From assembly GCA_947095585.1 (NCBI GenBank), contig OX352762.1:90143749-90207748 (forward strand): a DNA stretch of 64,000 nt. Direction: 5' to 3'. Shown here piece after piece: positions 41,050-52,046 of this stretch. The notes under the pieces were generated by a model. That model did no database searches and was not told where the DNA came from. It saw only the letters and a program-made list of their open reading frames with translations. Made by a program: the position numbers and the translations under genes. How positions within the stretch are numbered: the stretch's first letter is position 1; the number at the start of each line of letters is the position of its first letter. Origin of the DNA: Nephrocerus scutellatus (lineage: Eukaryota > Arthropoda > Insecta > Diptera > Pipunculidae).

Positions 41050-41920
41050 AATTTGTCATCTAAATTCTCCAATCGCAGAAATTGATATGGGAGCCCCTCG
41101 ATCCTGGGCCTTTTTTTTTATTGTAGGAGAAAATCATCGAAACAAACATTTGACATCAGATGTTAAAATTGAAAAAGCTCAGATCATTTTATTCTGAGCA
41201 CTTAGAGCACGCTCATACTCTGAGCAAATAAGAAACACGAACATTTATCTTGAGAACTCTTTGACTGCTCTGAACTAATTTATGAAAACGCCAAATGACA
41301 GAATATTGTGAAAACTTGTTGTTCTATCTGTAAGTTGATATCGACAACAAAAAAAACGACATCAATAAAAATACAATTCAGTAAATAAAAATGTAAGTTG
41401 AAGTAAGCATAAAACATGTATGTCTCGTTTCATTTGCTGGGTTCATTTGTGCGTGCGCTAAGATTTCTCTCTCTCTCTCTCCACCACCACCAAAACCATG
41501 CAGCGCAGCCGACTGCGCAGCACACACCGCACACAGTCCATAAAGGGCTACGAATATCTGATGCCAGTACAGATATTTAAAAAATGTATAAGGGCCTTGC
41601 GGCCGAACCCGGGACCCGATCACTACCAAATTTTCGAAAAAGTATTGTTTATTGGGTATACACATGTGTGTAAAATTTGAAGAAAATCGGGTAAATTTTT
41701 TAAAATTTTTGTTTGGGAGCCCCCCGACCCCGCAGCCCGAGGGGCCTCAAAATTTAATAGAAAGTGTTGTCTCCGGAAATACACATGTGTGCAAAATTTC
41801 AATAAAATCGGGCCATGGGAAGTGGGTTAAAAATTGATCGCAAGAATCCACGACAGACGACCGACGACCGACCGACGACCGACGACCCACGGGCAAGTGA
41901 AGTTAATATAGAGAATTTAA
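41030..41920 (-). mobile_element. Helentron-like full copy 2, inserted in env
   Basis: Reverse copy nearly identical to 7577-8470 and 51927-52832. It has the AACAACCCATAAAAATTAAA end at 41033, a tail hairpin, the unique core with GCTCAGATCATTTTATTCTG and CTCTCTCTCTCTCC (41466), two units, the ACCGACGACCGACCGACGAC microsatellite (41861-41883) and CAAGTGAAGTTAATATAGAG. It terminates the env reading frame. High similarity to the other two full copies implies that this subfamily moved recently. Confidence 0.8.
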
Positions 41921-41929
41921 AAATATTCA

Positions 41930-42480
41930 TGAAATTCTGACTGGTAAAAGCCGAGATATACGAGTTTATACCAAAAAATTTCCACTACTATAGACATACG
42001 AGCTAATGCATTCTGCTATGCAAGTGACTATACATACAACCGTGTATTTATATTTAGTTGTAATTCAGTCTAAAGGCTTATTTATCTTAAAAGCCTGCAA
42101 CGTAAAATGCAGGTCTTTTATTCATAAGCGATTCGTCATTCAGTCATAAGCGATTTCTGAAATAGACTGAAAAAACCACATTTTACTTTGAAAACCTTTA
42201 GGCTTAAAAAAAATCGATAGCGATGCGTAGATTCAAGGGTAGTAAACGCTATGAATAAAAAAAAATTACACCATCGCAAATCGAGCGCTAACCTATTGTT
42301 TTAAAACAAGTCCCATCAAATTTTGACTGGTAGAAGCCGAAATATACCACACGTCAAACAAAAGTACAACCGTACAAACGTACAAATGTACACAAGTTCG
42401 CTGAAACAATGTTCATGTCATCTGAATATAAGCTCCGCCCTTTGGGCTAACAATAAAAAACTTTGCTTTGAATTGTAATA
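41930..42480 (-). repeat. Dispersed repeat A, copy 2
   Basis: Reverse relative of 2400-3075. TTTCCACTACTATAGACATA, TAAAAGCCTGCAACG, GCGATTTCTGAAATAGACTG, AAAATCGATAGCGATGCGTA and CGTACAAATGTACACAAGTT are shared. A GACTGGTA(A/G)AAGCCGA(G/A)ATATAC word occurs twice (41940 and 42322), suggesting its own internal duplication. It lies just beyond the element that cuts env, so the errantivirus 3' end is not here. Confidence 0.75.
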
Positions 42481-42558
42481 GAATTTAGAAATTATATACT
42501 GAAAATCATGGCATACAATCAGGCTTAATGTCTGATTGTGTACAGTGTGTGTATATAA

Positions 42559-43804
42559 AGGGTGTCCCAACAAGAGCGCCGGATTCCCTTGTATTCAAAT
42601 TCAAATTTTTGTATATAAATTTTAAAGAAAAAACACATTTAACATTCTCCATATTCTTAAATCGCGTGGTCTGTACTAGAGCCCTGCGCGGATACGTTTT
42701 TTCGTATCCGCATCCGATCCGCATCCGCAAAAAAAATGAAAAAAAAAATCCGCATCCGCACTCGCGAAAAATCTTGAAATCCGCATCCGCACTCATCCGC
42801 ATCCGCAAAATAGATTTTTTTTACAAATTTTATTGTATTAACTTCGCTTTTCAAAAAAATATTTTTTAAAATAAATAAATAAGATCATATAGTCTTCTAA
42901 GTATAACAAAAAAAAAACACTTCATAAAAGTTTCGTAGTTTTCTTTTAATATCGTTGTCCTGTATAGTTCTCAACAATACTAAGAAGATTACTCGATCTA
43001 ACTTACTTGATTTAAAAAAATTATAAATTTGAAATTGGAACTCGACCCGATGGCTTTTTTAGGAAAACGCAGCTATTAATTGACTTTAGAAAGTAAAAAA
43101 AACAATCTCGTTTGTCTTTTTTATCAGTAATTTTAATTTCAAGTTGTAAAATAATTAAAAGGGTTAGTTAAAATTCTTTAATTCAATTTTTTATTTTATT
43201 TTTAAATTTATACCCTTAAGTTAATTTATAATAAGTCCCAATTGCTTTTACCTATTAGGATATCATCCACAAGCTCAGGATCAAGCGCACATCTTTTATC
43301 GGTCATAATGTTACCTGATGTAGAAAAAAGGCGCTCGTTTTAGTGCAAATGTTGATTCAATCATATTGCACAATAAAAATATGTCGCAAATTGTGTGTCT
43401 AGACTCTGTCTAGACTCTAGAGCCTAATGCTCTTTTGTACGTGTAGTAATAGAAATTGATGTATGTGTAGAAATAAAAAGAAAGATAACGAGTAAATATA
43501 CAGTATGTCTATGTATTACACATTACACACACACACATTTCACCATCCACAATAGCTTTTTCTTCCAATACTCAATATTGAGATATTTGTATTTGTATTT
43601 GTTACAATGCATGCGGATACAATGGAATATCCGCAACATGCGGATAAGATTTCTAAATCCGCATCCGCACTCATCCGCCAAAAACTATTGCGGTTATATC
43701 CGCTTTAATCCGCGGATAGCGGATAATTGCGGATATCCGCGTATTAACATCGTATTAACAAAATGGCGGCAAATTAAAAACCGGCGCTCTTGTTGGGACA
43801 CCCT
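42559..43804. mobile_element. TIR transposon (hAT-like content) with perfect 24-bp inverted ends
   Basis: AGGGTGTCCCAACAAGAGCG plus CCGG at 42559-42582 is the exact reverse complement of 43781-43804. ATATAA flanks both sides (42553-42558 and 43805-43810), a 6-bp duplication. Inside, CCGCATCCG-type words are dense near both ends (42700-42810 and 43605-43745). This is like the sub-terminal repeats that hAT transposases bind, and a hAT C-terminal coding remnant lies on the minus strand. hAT elements make 8-bp duplications, so the outer ends may belong to a different DNA element that received a hAT copy. The inner hAT ends may be the GCCCTGCGCGGATACG word at 42682 and a degenerate CGCGGATATCCGC near 43728-43745. 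Confidence 0.7.
43226..43336 (-). pseudogene. hAT transposase C-terminal dimerisation motif
   Basis: The minus-strand frame reads ERLFSTSGNIMTDKRCALDP, then ELVDDILIGKSNWDLL, then stop (43226-43228). The E-R-x-F-S-x-x-G-x-I ... R-x-x-L-x-P-E motif is the diagnostic end of hAT family transposases, and the spacing to the stop is normal. A stop lies two codons upstream of the Glu and the rest of the transposase (about 500-600 residues) is missing. This short piece is not otherwise marked by any long reading frame. Confidence 0.8.
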
Positions 43805-43889
43805 ATATAAGTTCTTTTTAGAACTTTTATCATATATGTACTTTATAAGGGAATTTACCAGAATGTTCTGATCTTAGCTAGATTATTTT

Positions 43890-44297
43890 TTGTGTAATTG
43901 AATGCGTATTTGTATCTCCCATGACAACACTTACTATTATTTTTGGGCCCCTCAGGCTGCGGGGGGCTCCCATACAAATATTTTACAAAAAGTACCCGAT
44001 TTTCTTCAAATTTTATACACATGTGTATCTCCAATGGAAAACACTTATTGTAAAAATTTGAAAGTGATCGGGCCCTGTGGTTGGCGTGCACTCATACAAA
44101 TGTTATAAAAAAATACCCGATTTTCTTCAAATTTTATACACATGTGTATCTCCAATGGAAAACACTTTTTGTAAAAATTTGGAAGTGATCGGGCCCCGGG
44201 GTTGGGGGGCACCCATACAAATTTTATAAAAGAAATACCCGATTTTGTGCATCTCCGATGGATACACCACTTTTTGTAAATATTTGGAAATGATCTT
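43890..44297 (+). mobile_element. Helentron-like minisatellite units, headless
   Basis: Units carry ACTTACTATTATTTTTGGGC, then three ATACACATGTGTATCTCCAA-type words at about 44018, 44139 and 44248. There is no head or microsatellite at the left. The array continues without a break into the triplicated segment. Confidence 0.7.
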
Positions 44298-44674
44298 CCG
44301 ATTTTCTTAAAATTGTATACGCGAGTGTATCTCTGACGGACAACACTTTTTGTAAAAATTTTGGCGTGATCGTGCCTCGGTGACGGAAGGCCAAATTAAA
44401 ATTTTCAAAAATTTACCCGATTTTTCTCAAATTCTATACACACATGTTTAATCCTATGGACAACGCTTTTTGTAAAAATTTTGAAGTGGCCCCAAGGCCG
44501 AGGGGCTTCCATATAAATTTTTAAAAATTACCCCGATTTTCTTTAAATTTTATAGACATGTGTATCTCCGATGGAAACACTTTTTGTAAAAATTTTGGAG
44601 TGATCAGGATAACTGCTCCCTTTGCACTTTGTGTATCAATTAGAGAATTTACACGAAAAATTTTAATTTTTAAA

Positions 44675-45290
44675 TTCTCTATATTAACTTCACTTGCCCG
44701 TGGGTCGGTCGTCTGTCGTGGAATCTTGTGATCAATTTTTAACCCACTTCCCAAAGCCCGATTTTCTTGAAATTTTGCACACATGTGTCTTTCCCGACAA
44801 CCTCCGGGGTCGGGAGGCTCCAATACAAATATTTTACAAAATTTTACTCGATTTTCTTCAAATTTTATACACATGTGTATCTCCGATGGACAACACTTTT
44901 TGCAAAAATTTTGGTGGCCGGGGTCGAGGGGCCCCATAAAAATTTTTCAAAGAAATTAACCCGATTTTCTTCAAATTTTATACACCTCTGTATCTGCGAT
45001 GGACCAAATTTTTTTAAATTTTTTGGAGTGAACGGGCCCTGAGAGCCAAGGGGTGCCCATATAAATTTTTTAAAATTTGGCTCGATTTTCTTCAAATTTT
45101 TAACACATGTGTATCACTGATGGACATAACTTTTTGTAAATTTGTTGGAGTGATAGGGCCCTGAGACCCGTGTGGTGTCCATGTAAATTTTTTAAAAATT
45201 AGCCCGATTTTCTTTAAATTTTAACACATACCTATCTCCTATTACAGAATATACATGAAAAATTTTAATTTTTATGGGTTGTTTTTTTTT
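44675..45290 (+). mobile_element. Helentron-like copy inside the triplicated unit
   Basis: Head TAAATTCTCTATATTAACTT, CACTTGCCCGTGGG, GTCGGTCGTCTGTCG, four to five units, tail ATGAAAAATTTTAATTTTTA and a T-run at 45282. Its head directly follows the hairpin tail of another copy, so AGAGAATTTA...TAAATTCTCT forms a 10-bp inverted repeat at 44642-44680. The same element recurs at about 47258-47874 and 49842-50489. The first two have CTTTCCCGACAACCTCCGGG where the third has 32 more bases. Confidence 0.8.
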
Positions 45291-46148
45291 GTGATGAGTG
45301 ATGAAATCAAACAATTTTGCGAAAAAGAATATCAACATCAAGACAACGCACCAGTTCACACAGCCGTTTCGCAATGGCCAAAATTAAGAGTTAAAGTTCG
45401 AGTTGCTTCCTCACGCACCCTGATTGACGAATAAAGTCCCCTCGGTTTGTTTTCTATTGCCAAACGAAATTAACGACCTACCAAAAGGAAAAACCTACTA
45501 TATGTGTTTTAACAATATTGCCCGACATGCCATCGTCATCATCACATTAGTCTCCACAACCGGGGTCCGGTGCTATCTCTCGCTGGTTCCGAATTCGAGC
45601 CGATTGACATCCCGAAACTCTGCTTTTTTTAAAAAAACCTTACCCTCAAGCCCATCTTTGGACGTACAGATGAGTTCATGAATTCGTTATTTAGCCGTAA
45701 AACACGAATGTGGAATGCTCTACCTACCTTTGTTTTTCCAGAACAATATAATCCACATGCATTCAAAACACAAGGTCATAGACATCTCCTCTTTTTTTAT
45801 GGGAGAGCCCACTGACCAAAATCTCCGACCCTTTAAAAATATTGGGGTTTCTGTTGTCTTTAAACAGGTATGCAAAATTTCAGGACACTAGTACATACAT
45901 AATAATAACATGCTGAATAACAAATAAAAACATAAGATTTGTAAATACAATTCACCCAAGACCCAGAAGTCTGAACACTTCCAAAAAATGGTGCATAACT
46001 GCTCATTATGGCATATTACATCAATGCAATCAGCTGTTTGGCAGTATATAGCTTACGTACATATGTAGGTACTCGTAGATACAGAGTTTCACTACTATAT
46101 TTATATCGGATTTAGTTCAAAAAACTTCGTAAACACTTCTGGCATTAA

Positions 46149-46620
46149 TGTCTGAAACAGAAACACTCTTCGGCTTCGCCTGACGTTTACGAGTTCAGCC
46201 ATACGATTTCAATGCTTCCTATCACAATGTAGCTTTGGCTTAAACGGAAGCTCTAGTTCAAAAGTGCTGAACATTTGCTTTTCCTGACAGCTCAACAGCT
46301 GTGAAAAAACGTCAACAAACAAAATTATTTTGTGCGGTAAAATTCGTTTTGAAATGGAGATGAAAAATATTGATGAAAACGAAGAATTAATGATGCGTTT
46401 TGAATAACGATTAATAAACCTGGTGAGGGAGCGGGAGTTTTTATTTAATATACGTTCCAAAACAAAAATAAAACACAAATTCCAGAAAGAATTACAGCTG
46501 AAAATGGCAGAACTCTAATTTGAGAAATATCCTACGAGAAAAGTCATTTAAAGCAAATTCAAAGCGGTTGCATCGTAACGCAGACGAAGACGAAGCTGAA
46601 GCGTGTTTGTGTTTCACGCA
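46149..46620 (+). mobile_element. PIF/Harbinger-like element, triplication copy 1
   Basis: Ends TGTCTGAAACAGAAACACTC and, reverse-complemented, TGCGTGAAACACAAACACGC are imperfect terminal inverted repeats, extended by CTTC(G/A)GCTTCG. TAA flanks both sides (46146-46148 and 46621-46623), the 3-bp TWA duplication typical of PIF/Harbinger. Inside, from about 46345, a plus frame gives FEMEMKNIDENEELMMRFE, a stop, then RLINLVREREFLFNIRSKTK, a MADF-like N-terminus. A longer relative is at 61887-62405. Non-autonomous: no DDE transposase is present. Confidence 0.7.
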
Positions 46621-46880
46621 TAAAAAGGATGAAATGTCAAATAAAAAACGATCGCGTAGTTTTTGAGCTTTTGCTGTTTTACCTTCGGTGTTGTCCCCGA
46701 TGTTCAGTGTAACTTGTTTCTCGTTTTTAAATTCTCTATATTAACTTCACTTGCCCGTGGGTCGTCGGTCGGTCGGTCGTCGGTCGGTCGTCGGTCGGTC
46801 GTCGGTCGGTCGTCGGTCGGTCGTCGGTCGGTCGTCTGTCGTGGATTCTTGCGATCAATTTTTAACCCACTTCCCATGGC

Positions 46881-49464
46881 CCGATTTTCTTAAAATTGTA
46901 TACGCGAGTGTATCTCTGACGGACAACACTTTTTGTAAAAATTTTGGCGTGATCGTGCCTCGGTGACGGAAGGCCAAATTAAAATTTTCAAAAATTTACC
47001 CGATTTTTCTCAAATTCTATACACACATGTTTAATCCTATGGACAACGCTTTTTGTAAAAATTTTGAAGTGGCCCCAAGGCCGAGGGGCTTCCATATAAA
47101 TTTTTAAAAATTACCCCGATTTTCTTTAAATTTTATAGACATGTGTATCTCCGATGGAAACACTTTTTGTAAAAATTTTGGAGTGATCAGGATAACTGCT
47201 CCCTTTGCACTTTGTGTATCAATTAGAGAATTTACACGAAAAATTTTAATTTTTAAATTCTCTATATTAACTTCACTTGCCCGTGGGTCGGTCGTCTGTC
47301 GTGGAATCTTGTGATCAATTTTTAACCCACTTCCCAAAGCCCGATTTTCTTGAAATTTTGCACACATGTGTCTTTCCCGACAACCTCCGGGGTCGGGAGG
47401 CTCCAATACAAATATTTTACAAAATTTTACTCGATTTTCTTCAAATTTTATACACATGTGTATCTCCGATGGACAACACTTTTTGCAAAAATTTTGGTGG
47501 CCGGGGTCGAGGGGCCCCATAAAAATTTTTCAAAGAAATTAACCCGATTTTCTTCAAATTTTATACACCTCTGTATCTGCGATGGACCAAATTTTTTTAA
47601 ATTTTTTGGAGTGAACGGGCCCTGAGAGCCAAGGGGTGCCCATATAAATTTTTTAAAATTTGGCTCGATTTTCTTCAAATTTTTAACACATGTGTATCAC
47701 TGATGGACATAACTTTTTGTAAATTTGTTGGAGTGATAGGGCCCTGAGACCCGTGTGGTGTCCATGTAAATTTTTTAAAAATTAGCCCGATTTTCTTTAA
47801 ATTTTAACACATACCTATCTCCTATTACAGAATATACATGAAAAATTTTAATTTTTATGGGTTGTTTTTTTTTGTGATGAGTGATGAAATCAAACAATTT
47901 TGCGAAAAAGAATATCAACATCAAGACAACGCACCAGTTCACACAGCCGTTATCGCAATGGCCAAAATTAAGAGTTAAAGTTCGAGTTGCTTCCTCACGC
48001 ACCCTGATTGACGAATAAAGTCCCCTCGGTTTGTTTTCTATTGCCAAACGAAATTAACGACCTACCAAAAGGAAAAACCTACTATATGTGTTTTAACAAT
48101 ATTGCCCGACATGCCATCGTCATCATCACATTAGTCTCCACAACCGGGGTCCGGTGCTATCTCTCGCTGGTTCCGAATTCGAGCCGATTGACATCCCGAA
48201 ACTCTGCTTTTTTTAAAAAAACCTTACCCTCAAGCCCATCTTTGGACGTACAGATGAGTTCATGAATTCGTTATTTAGCCGTAAAACACGAATGTGGAAT
48301 GCTCTACCTACCTTTGTTTTTCCAGAACAATATAATCCACATGCATTCAAAACACAAGGTCATAGACATCTCCTCTTTTTTTATGGGAGAGCCCACTGAC
48401 CAAAATCTCCGACCCTTTAAAAATATTGGGGTTTCTGTTGTCTTTAAACAGGTATGCAAAATTTCAGGACACTAGTACATACATAATAATAACATGCTGA
48501 ATAACAAATAAAAACATAAGATTTGTAAATACAATTCACCCAAGACCCAGAAGTCTGAACACTTCCAAAAAATGGTGCATAACTGCTCATTATGGCATAT
48601 TACATCAATGCAATCAGCTGTTTGGCAGTATATAGCTTACGTACATATGTAGGTACTCGTAGATACAGAGTTTCACTACTATATTTATATCGGATTTAGT
48701 TCAAAAAACTTCGTAAACACTTCTGGCATTAATGTCTGAAACAGAAACACTCTTCGGCTTCGCCTGACGTTTACGAGTTCAGCCATACGATTTCAATGCT
48801 TCCTATCACAATGTAGCTTTGGCTTAAACGGAAGCTCTAGTTCAAAAGTGCTGAACATTTGCTTTTCCTGACAGCTCAACAGCTGTGAAAAAACGTCAAC
48901 AAACAAAATTATTTTGTGCGGTAAAATTCGTTTTGAAATGGAGATGAAAAATATTGATGAAAACGAAGAATTAATGATGCGTTTTGAATAACGATTAATA
49001 AACCTGGTGAGGGAGCGGGAGTTTTTATTTAATATACGTTCCAAAACAAAAATAAAACACAAATTCCAGAAAGAATTACAGCTGAAAATGGCAGAACTCT
49101 AATTTGAGAAATATCCTACGAGAAAAGTCATTTAAAGCAAATTCAAAGCGGTTGCATCGTAACGCAGACGAAGACGAAGCTGAAGCGTGTTTGTGTTTCA
49201 CGCATAAAAAGGATGAAATGTCAAATAAAAAACGATCGCGTAGTTTTTGAGCTTTTGCTGTTTTACCTTCGGTGTTGTCCCCGATGTTCAGTGTAACTTG
49301 TTTCTCGTTTTTAAATTCTCTATATTAACTTCACTTGCCCGTGGGTCGTCGGTCGGTCGGTCGTCGGTCGGTCGTCGGTCGGTCGTCGGTCGGTCGTCGG
49401 TCGGTCGTCGGTCGGTCGTCTGTCGTGGATTCTTGCGATCAATTTTTAACCCACTTCCCATGGC
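46881..49464 (+). repeat. 2.58-kb tandem triplication, copy 2
   Basis: Head-to-tail repeat of 44298-46880 with the same contents in the same order, offset 2583-2584 bases. The only difference from copy 1 that I noticed is one extra A near 47950 (GCCGTTATCGC versus GCCGTTTCGC). The PIF-like element here spans 48733-49204. Near-identity points to a very recent event or to assembly duplication. Confidence 0.9.
48733..49204 (+). mobile_element. PIF/Harbinger-like element, triplication copy 2
   Basis: Identical in layout to 46149-46620, with TAA on both flanks. The MADF-like frame carries the same in-frame stop after MMRFE, so the stop predates the triplication. Confidence 0.7.
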
Positions 49465-52046
49465 CCGATTTTCTTAAAATTGTATACGCGAGTGTATCTC
49501 TGACGGACAACACTTTTTGTAAAAATTTTGGCGTGATCGTGCCTCGGTGACGGAAGGCCAAATTAAAATTTTCAAAAATTTACCCGATTTTTCTCAAATT
49601 CTATACACACATGTTTAATCCTATGGACAACGCTTTTTGTAAAAATTTTGAAGTGGCCCCAAGGCCGAGGGGCTTCCATATAAATTTTTAAAAATTACCC
49701 CGATTTTCTTTAAATTTTATAGACATGTGTATCTCCGATGGAAACACTTTTTGTAAAAATTTTGGAGTGATCAGGATAACTGCTCCCTTTGCACTTTGTG
49801 TATCAATTAGAGAATTTACACGAAAAATTTTAATTTTTAAATTCTCTATATTAACTTCACTTGCCCGTGGGTCGGTCGTCTGTCGTGGAATCTTGTGATC
49901 AATTTTTAACCCACTTCCCAAAGCCCGATTTTCTTGAAATTTTGCACACATGTGTCTTTCCGGAGACAACACTTTCTATTAAAATTTGAGGCCCCTCGGG
50001 CCCCGGGGTCGGGAGGCTCCAATACAAATATTTTACAAAATTTTACTCGATTTTCTTCAAATTTTATACACATGTGTATCTCCGATGGACAACACTTTTT
50101 GCAAAAATTTTGGTGGCCGGGGTCGAGGGGCCCCATAAAAATTTTTCAAAGAAATTAACCCGATTTTCTTCAAATTTTATACACCTCTGTATCTGCGATG
50201 GACCAAATTTTTTTAAAGTTTTTGGAGTGAACGGGCCCTGAGAGCCAAGGGGTGCCCATATAAATTTTTTAAAATTTGGCTCGATTTTCTTCAAATTTTT
50301 AACACATGTGTATCACTGATGGACATAACTTTTTGTAAATTTGTTGGAGTGATAGGGCCCTGAGACCCGTGTGGTGTCCATGTAAATTTTTTAAAAATTA
50401 GCCCGATTTTCTTTAAATTTTAACACATACCTATCTCCTATTACAGAATATACATGAAAAATTTTAATTTTTATGGGTTGTTTTTTTTTGTGATGAGTGA
50501 TGAAATCAAACAATTTTGCGAAAAAGAATATCAACATCAAGACAACGCACCAGTTCACACAGCCGTTTCGCAATGGCCAAAATTAAGAGTTAAAGTTCGA
50601 GTTGCTTCCTCACGCACCCTGATTGACGAATAAAGTCCCCTCGGTTTGTTTTCTATTGCCAAACGAAATTAACGACCTACCAAAAGGAAAAACCTACTAT
50701 ATGTGTTTTAACAATATTGCCCGACATGCCATCGTCATCATCACATTAGTCTCCACAACCGGGGTCCGGTGCTATCTCTCGCTGGTTCCGAATTCGAGCC
50801 GATTGACATCCCGAAACTCTGCTTTTTTTAAAAAAACCTTACCCTCAAGCCCATCTTTGGACGTACAGATGAGTTCATGAATTCGTTATTTAGCCGTAAA
50901 ACACGAATGTGGAATGCTCTACCTACCTTTGTTTTTCCAGAACAATATAATCCACATGCATTCAAAACACAAGGTCATAGACATCTCCTCTTTTTTTATG
51001 GGAGAGCCCACTGACCAAAATCTCCGACCCTTTAAAAATATTGGGGTTTCTGTTGTCTTTAAACAGGTATGCAAAATTTCAGGACACTAGTACATACATA
51101 ATAATAACATGCTGAATAACAAATAAAAACATAAGATTTGTAAATACAATTCACCCAAGACCCAGAAGTCTGAACACTTCCAAAAAATGGTGCATAACTG
51201 CTCATTATGGCATATTACATCAATGCAATCAGCTGTTTGGCAGTATATAGCTTACGTACATATGTAGGTACTCGTAGATACAGAGTTTCACTACTATATT
51301 TATATCGGATTTAGTTCAAAAAACTTCGTAAACACTTCTGGCATTAATGTCTGAAACAGAAACACTCTTCGGCTGTGCCTGACGTTTACGAGTTCAGCCA
51401 TACGATTTCAATGCTTCCTATCACAATGTAGCTTTGGCTTAAACGGAAGCTCTAGTTCAAAAGTGCTGAACATTTGCTTTTCCTGACAGCTCAACAGCTG
51501 TGAAAAAACGTCAACAAACAAAATTATTTTGTGCGGTAAAATTCGTTTTGAAATGGAGATGAAAAATATTGATGAAAACGAAGAATTAATGATGCGTTTT
51601 GAATAACGATTAATAAACCTGGTGAGGGAGCGGGAGTTTTTATTTAATATACGTTCCAAAACAAAAATAAAACACAAATTCCAGAAAGAATTACAGCTGA
51701 AAATGGCAGAACTCTAATTTGAGAAATATCCTACGAGAAAAGTCATGTAAAGCAAATTCAAAGCGGTTGCATCGTAACGCAGACGAAGACGAAGCTGAAG
51801 CGTGTTTGTGTTTCACGCATAAAAAGGATGAAATGTCAAATAAAAAACGATCGCGTAGTTTTTGAGCTTTTGCTGTTTTACCTTCGGTGTTGTCCCCGAT
51901 GTTCAGTGTAACTTGTTTCTCGTTTTTAAATTCTCTATATTAACTTCACTTGCCCGTGGGTCGTCGGTCGGTCGGTCGTCGGTCGGTCGTCGGTCGGTCG
52001 TCTGTCGTGGATTCTTGCGATCAATTTTTAACCCACTTCCCATGGC
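49465..52046 (+). repeat. 2.58-kb tandem triplication, copy 3 (diverged)
   Basis: Same order of contents, but with 32 bases at about 49960-49995 (GGAGACAACACTTTCTATTA...) that copies 1 and 2 lack. It also has a GTCG array shorter by 33 bases, and single changes such as CTTCGGCTGTGCC (51369), GTCATGTAAAG (51743) and AAAGTTTTTGG (50216). The extra 32 bases match the normal family unit, so copy 3 keeps the ancestral state and copies 1 and 2 share a deletion. The PIF-like element is at 51348-51819. Confidence 0.9.
51348..51819 (+). mobile_element. PIF/Harbinger-like element, triplication copy 3
   Basis: Same ends and TAA flanks as the other two, with one or two substitutions. Same broken MADF-like frame. 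Confidence 0.7.

Larger units (their letters stand above)
44298..46880 (+). repeat. 2.58-kb tandem triplication, copy 1
   Basis: The unit starts and ends inside the minisatellite word CCGATTTT(C/A)TT. It contains, in order: the end of one Helentron-like copy (to 44665), a second whole copy (44675-45290, head to T-run), and a LINE C-terminal relic on the minus strand near 45555-45625 (ACAACCGGGGTCCGG). Next come a mini-me-like tail (45870-46085), a PIF/Harbinger-like element (46149-46620), and a third Helentron-like head with a long GTCG microsatellite (46730-46880). Copies 1 and 2 appear to differ by a single inserted A. All small frames inside are repeated verbatim in the other copies and none looks like a working gene. 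Confidence 0.9.

Noticed and set aside
42506..42869. Frames rich in MRMRMSADAD / PHPIRIRK
   Set aside because: Translations of the CCGCAT sub-terminal repeats of the hAT-like element.
46209..46478. 89-codon minus-strand frame repeated three times (also 48793 and 51408)
   Set aside because: It is antisense to the MADF-like relic of the PIF-like element and keeps no domain of its own; its triplication is due to the segmental repeat.
46663..46966. Frames rich in RSSVGRRSVVGRSS
   Set aside because: Translations of the GTCG microsatellite in the Helentron-like head.
44298..52046. A CRISPR-like or programmed repeat array
   Set aside because: Units are 2.58 kb and made of transposon pieces. The shorter repeats have no unique spacers of fixed size. 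It is eukaryotic DNA.
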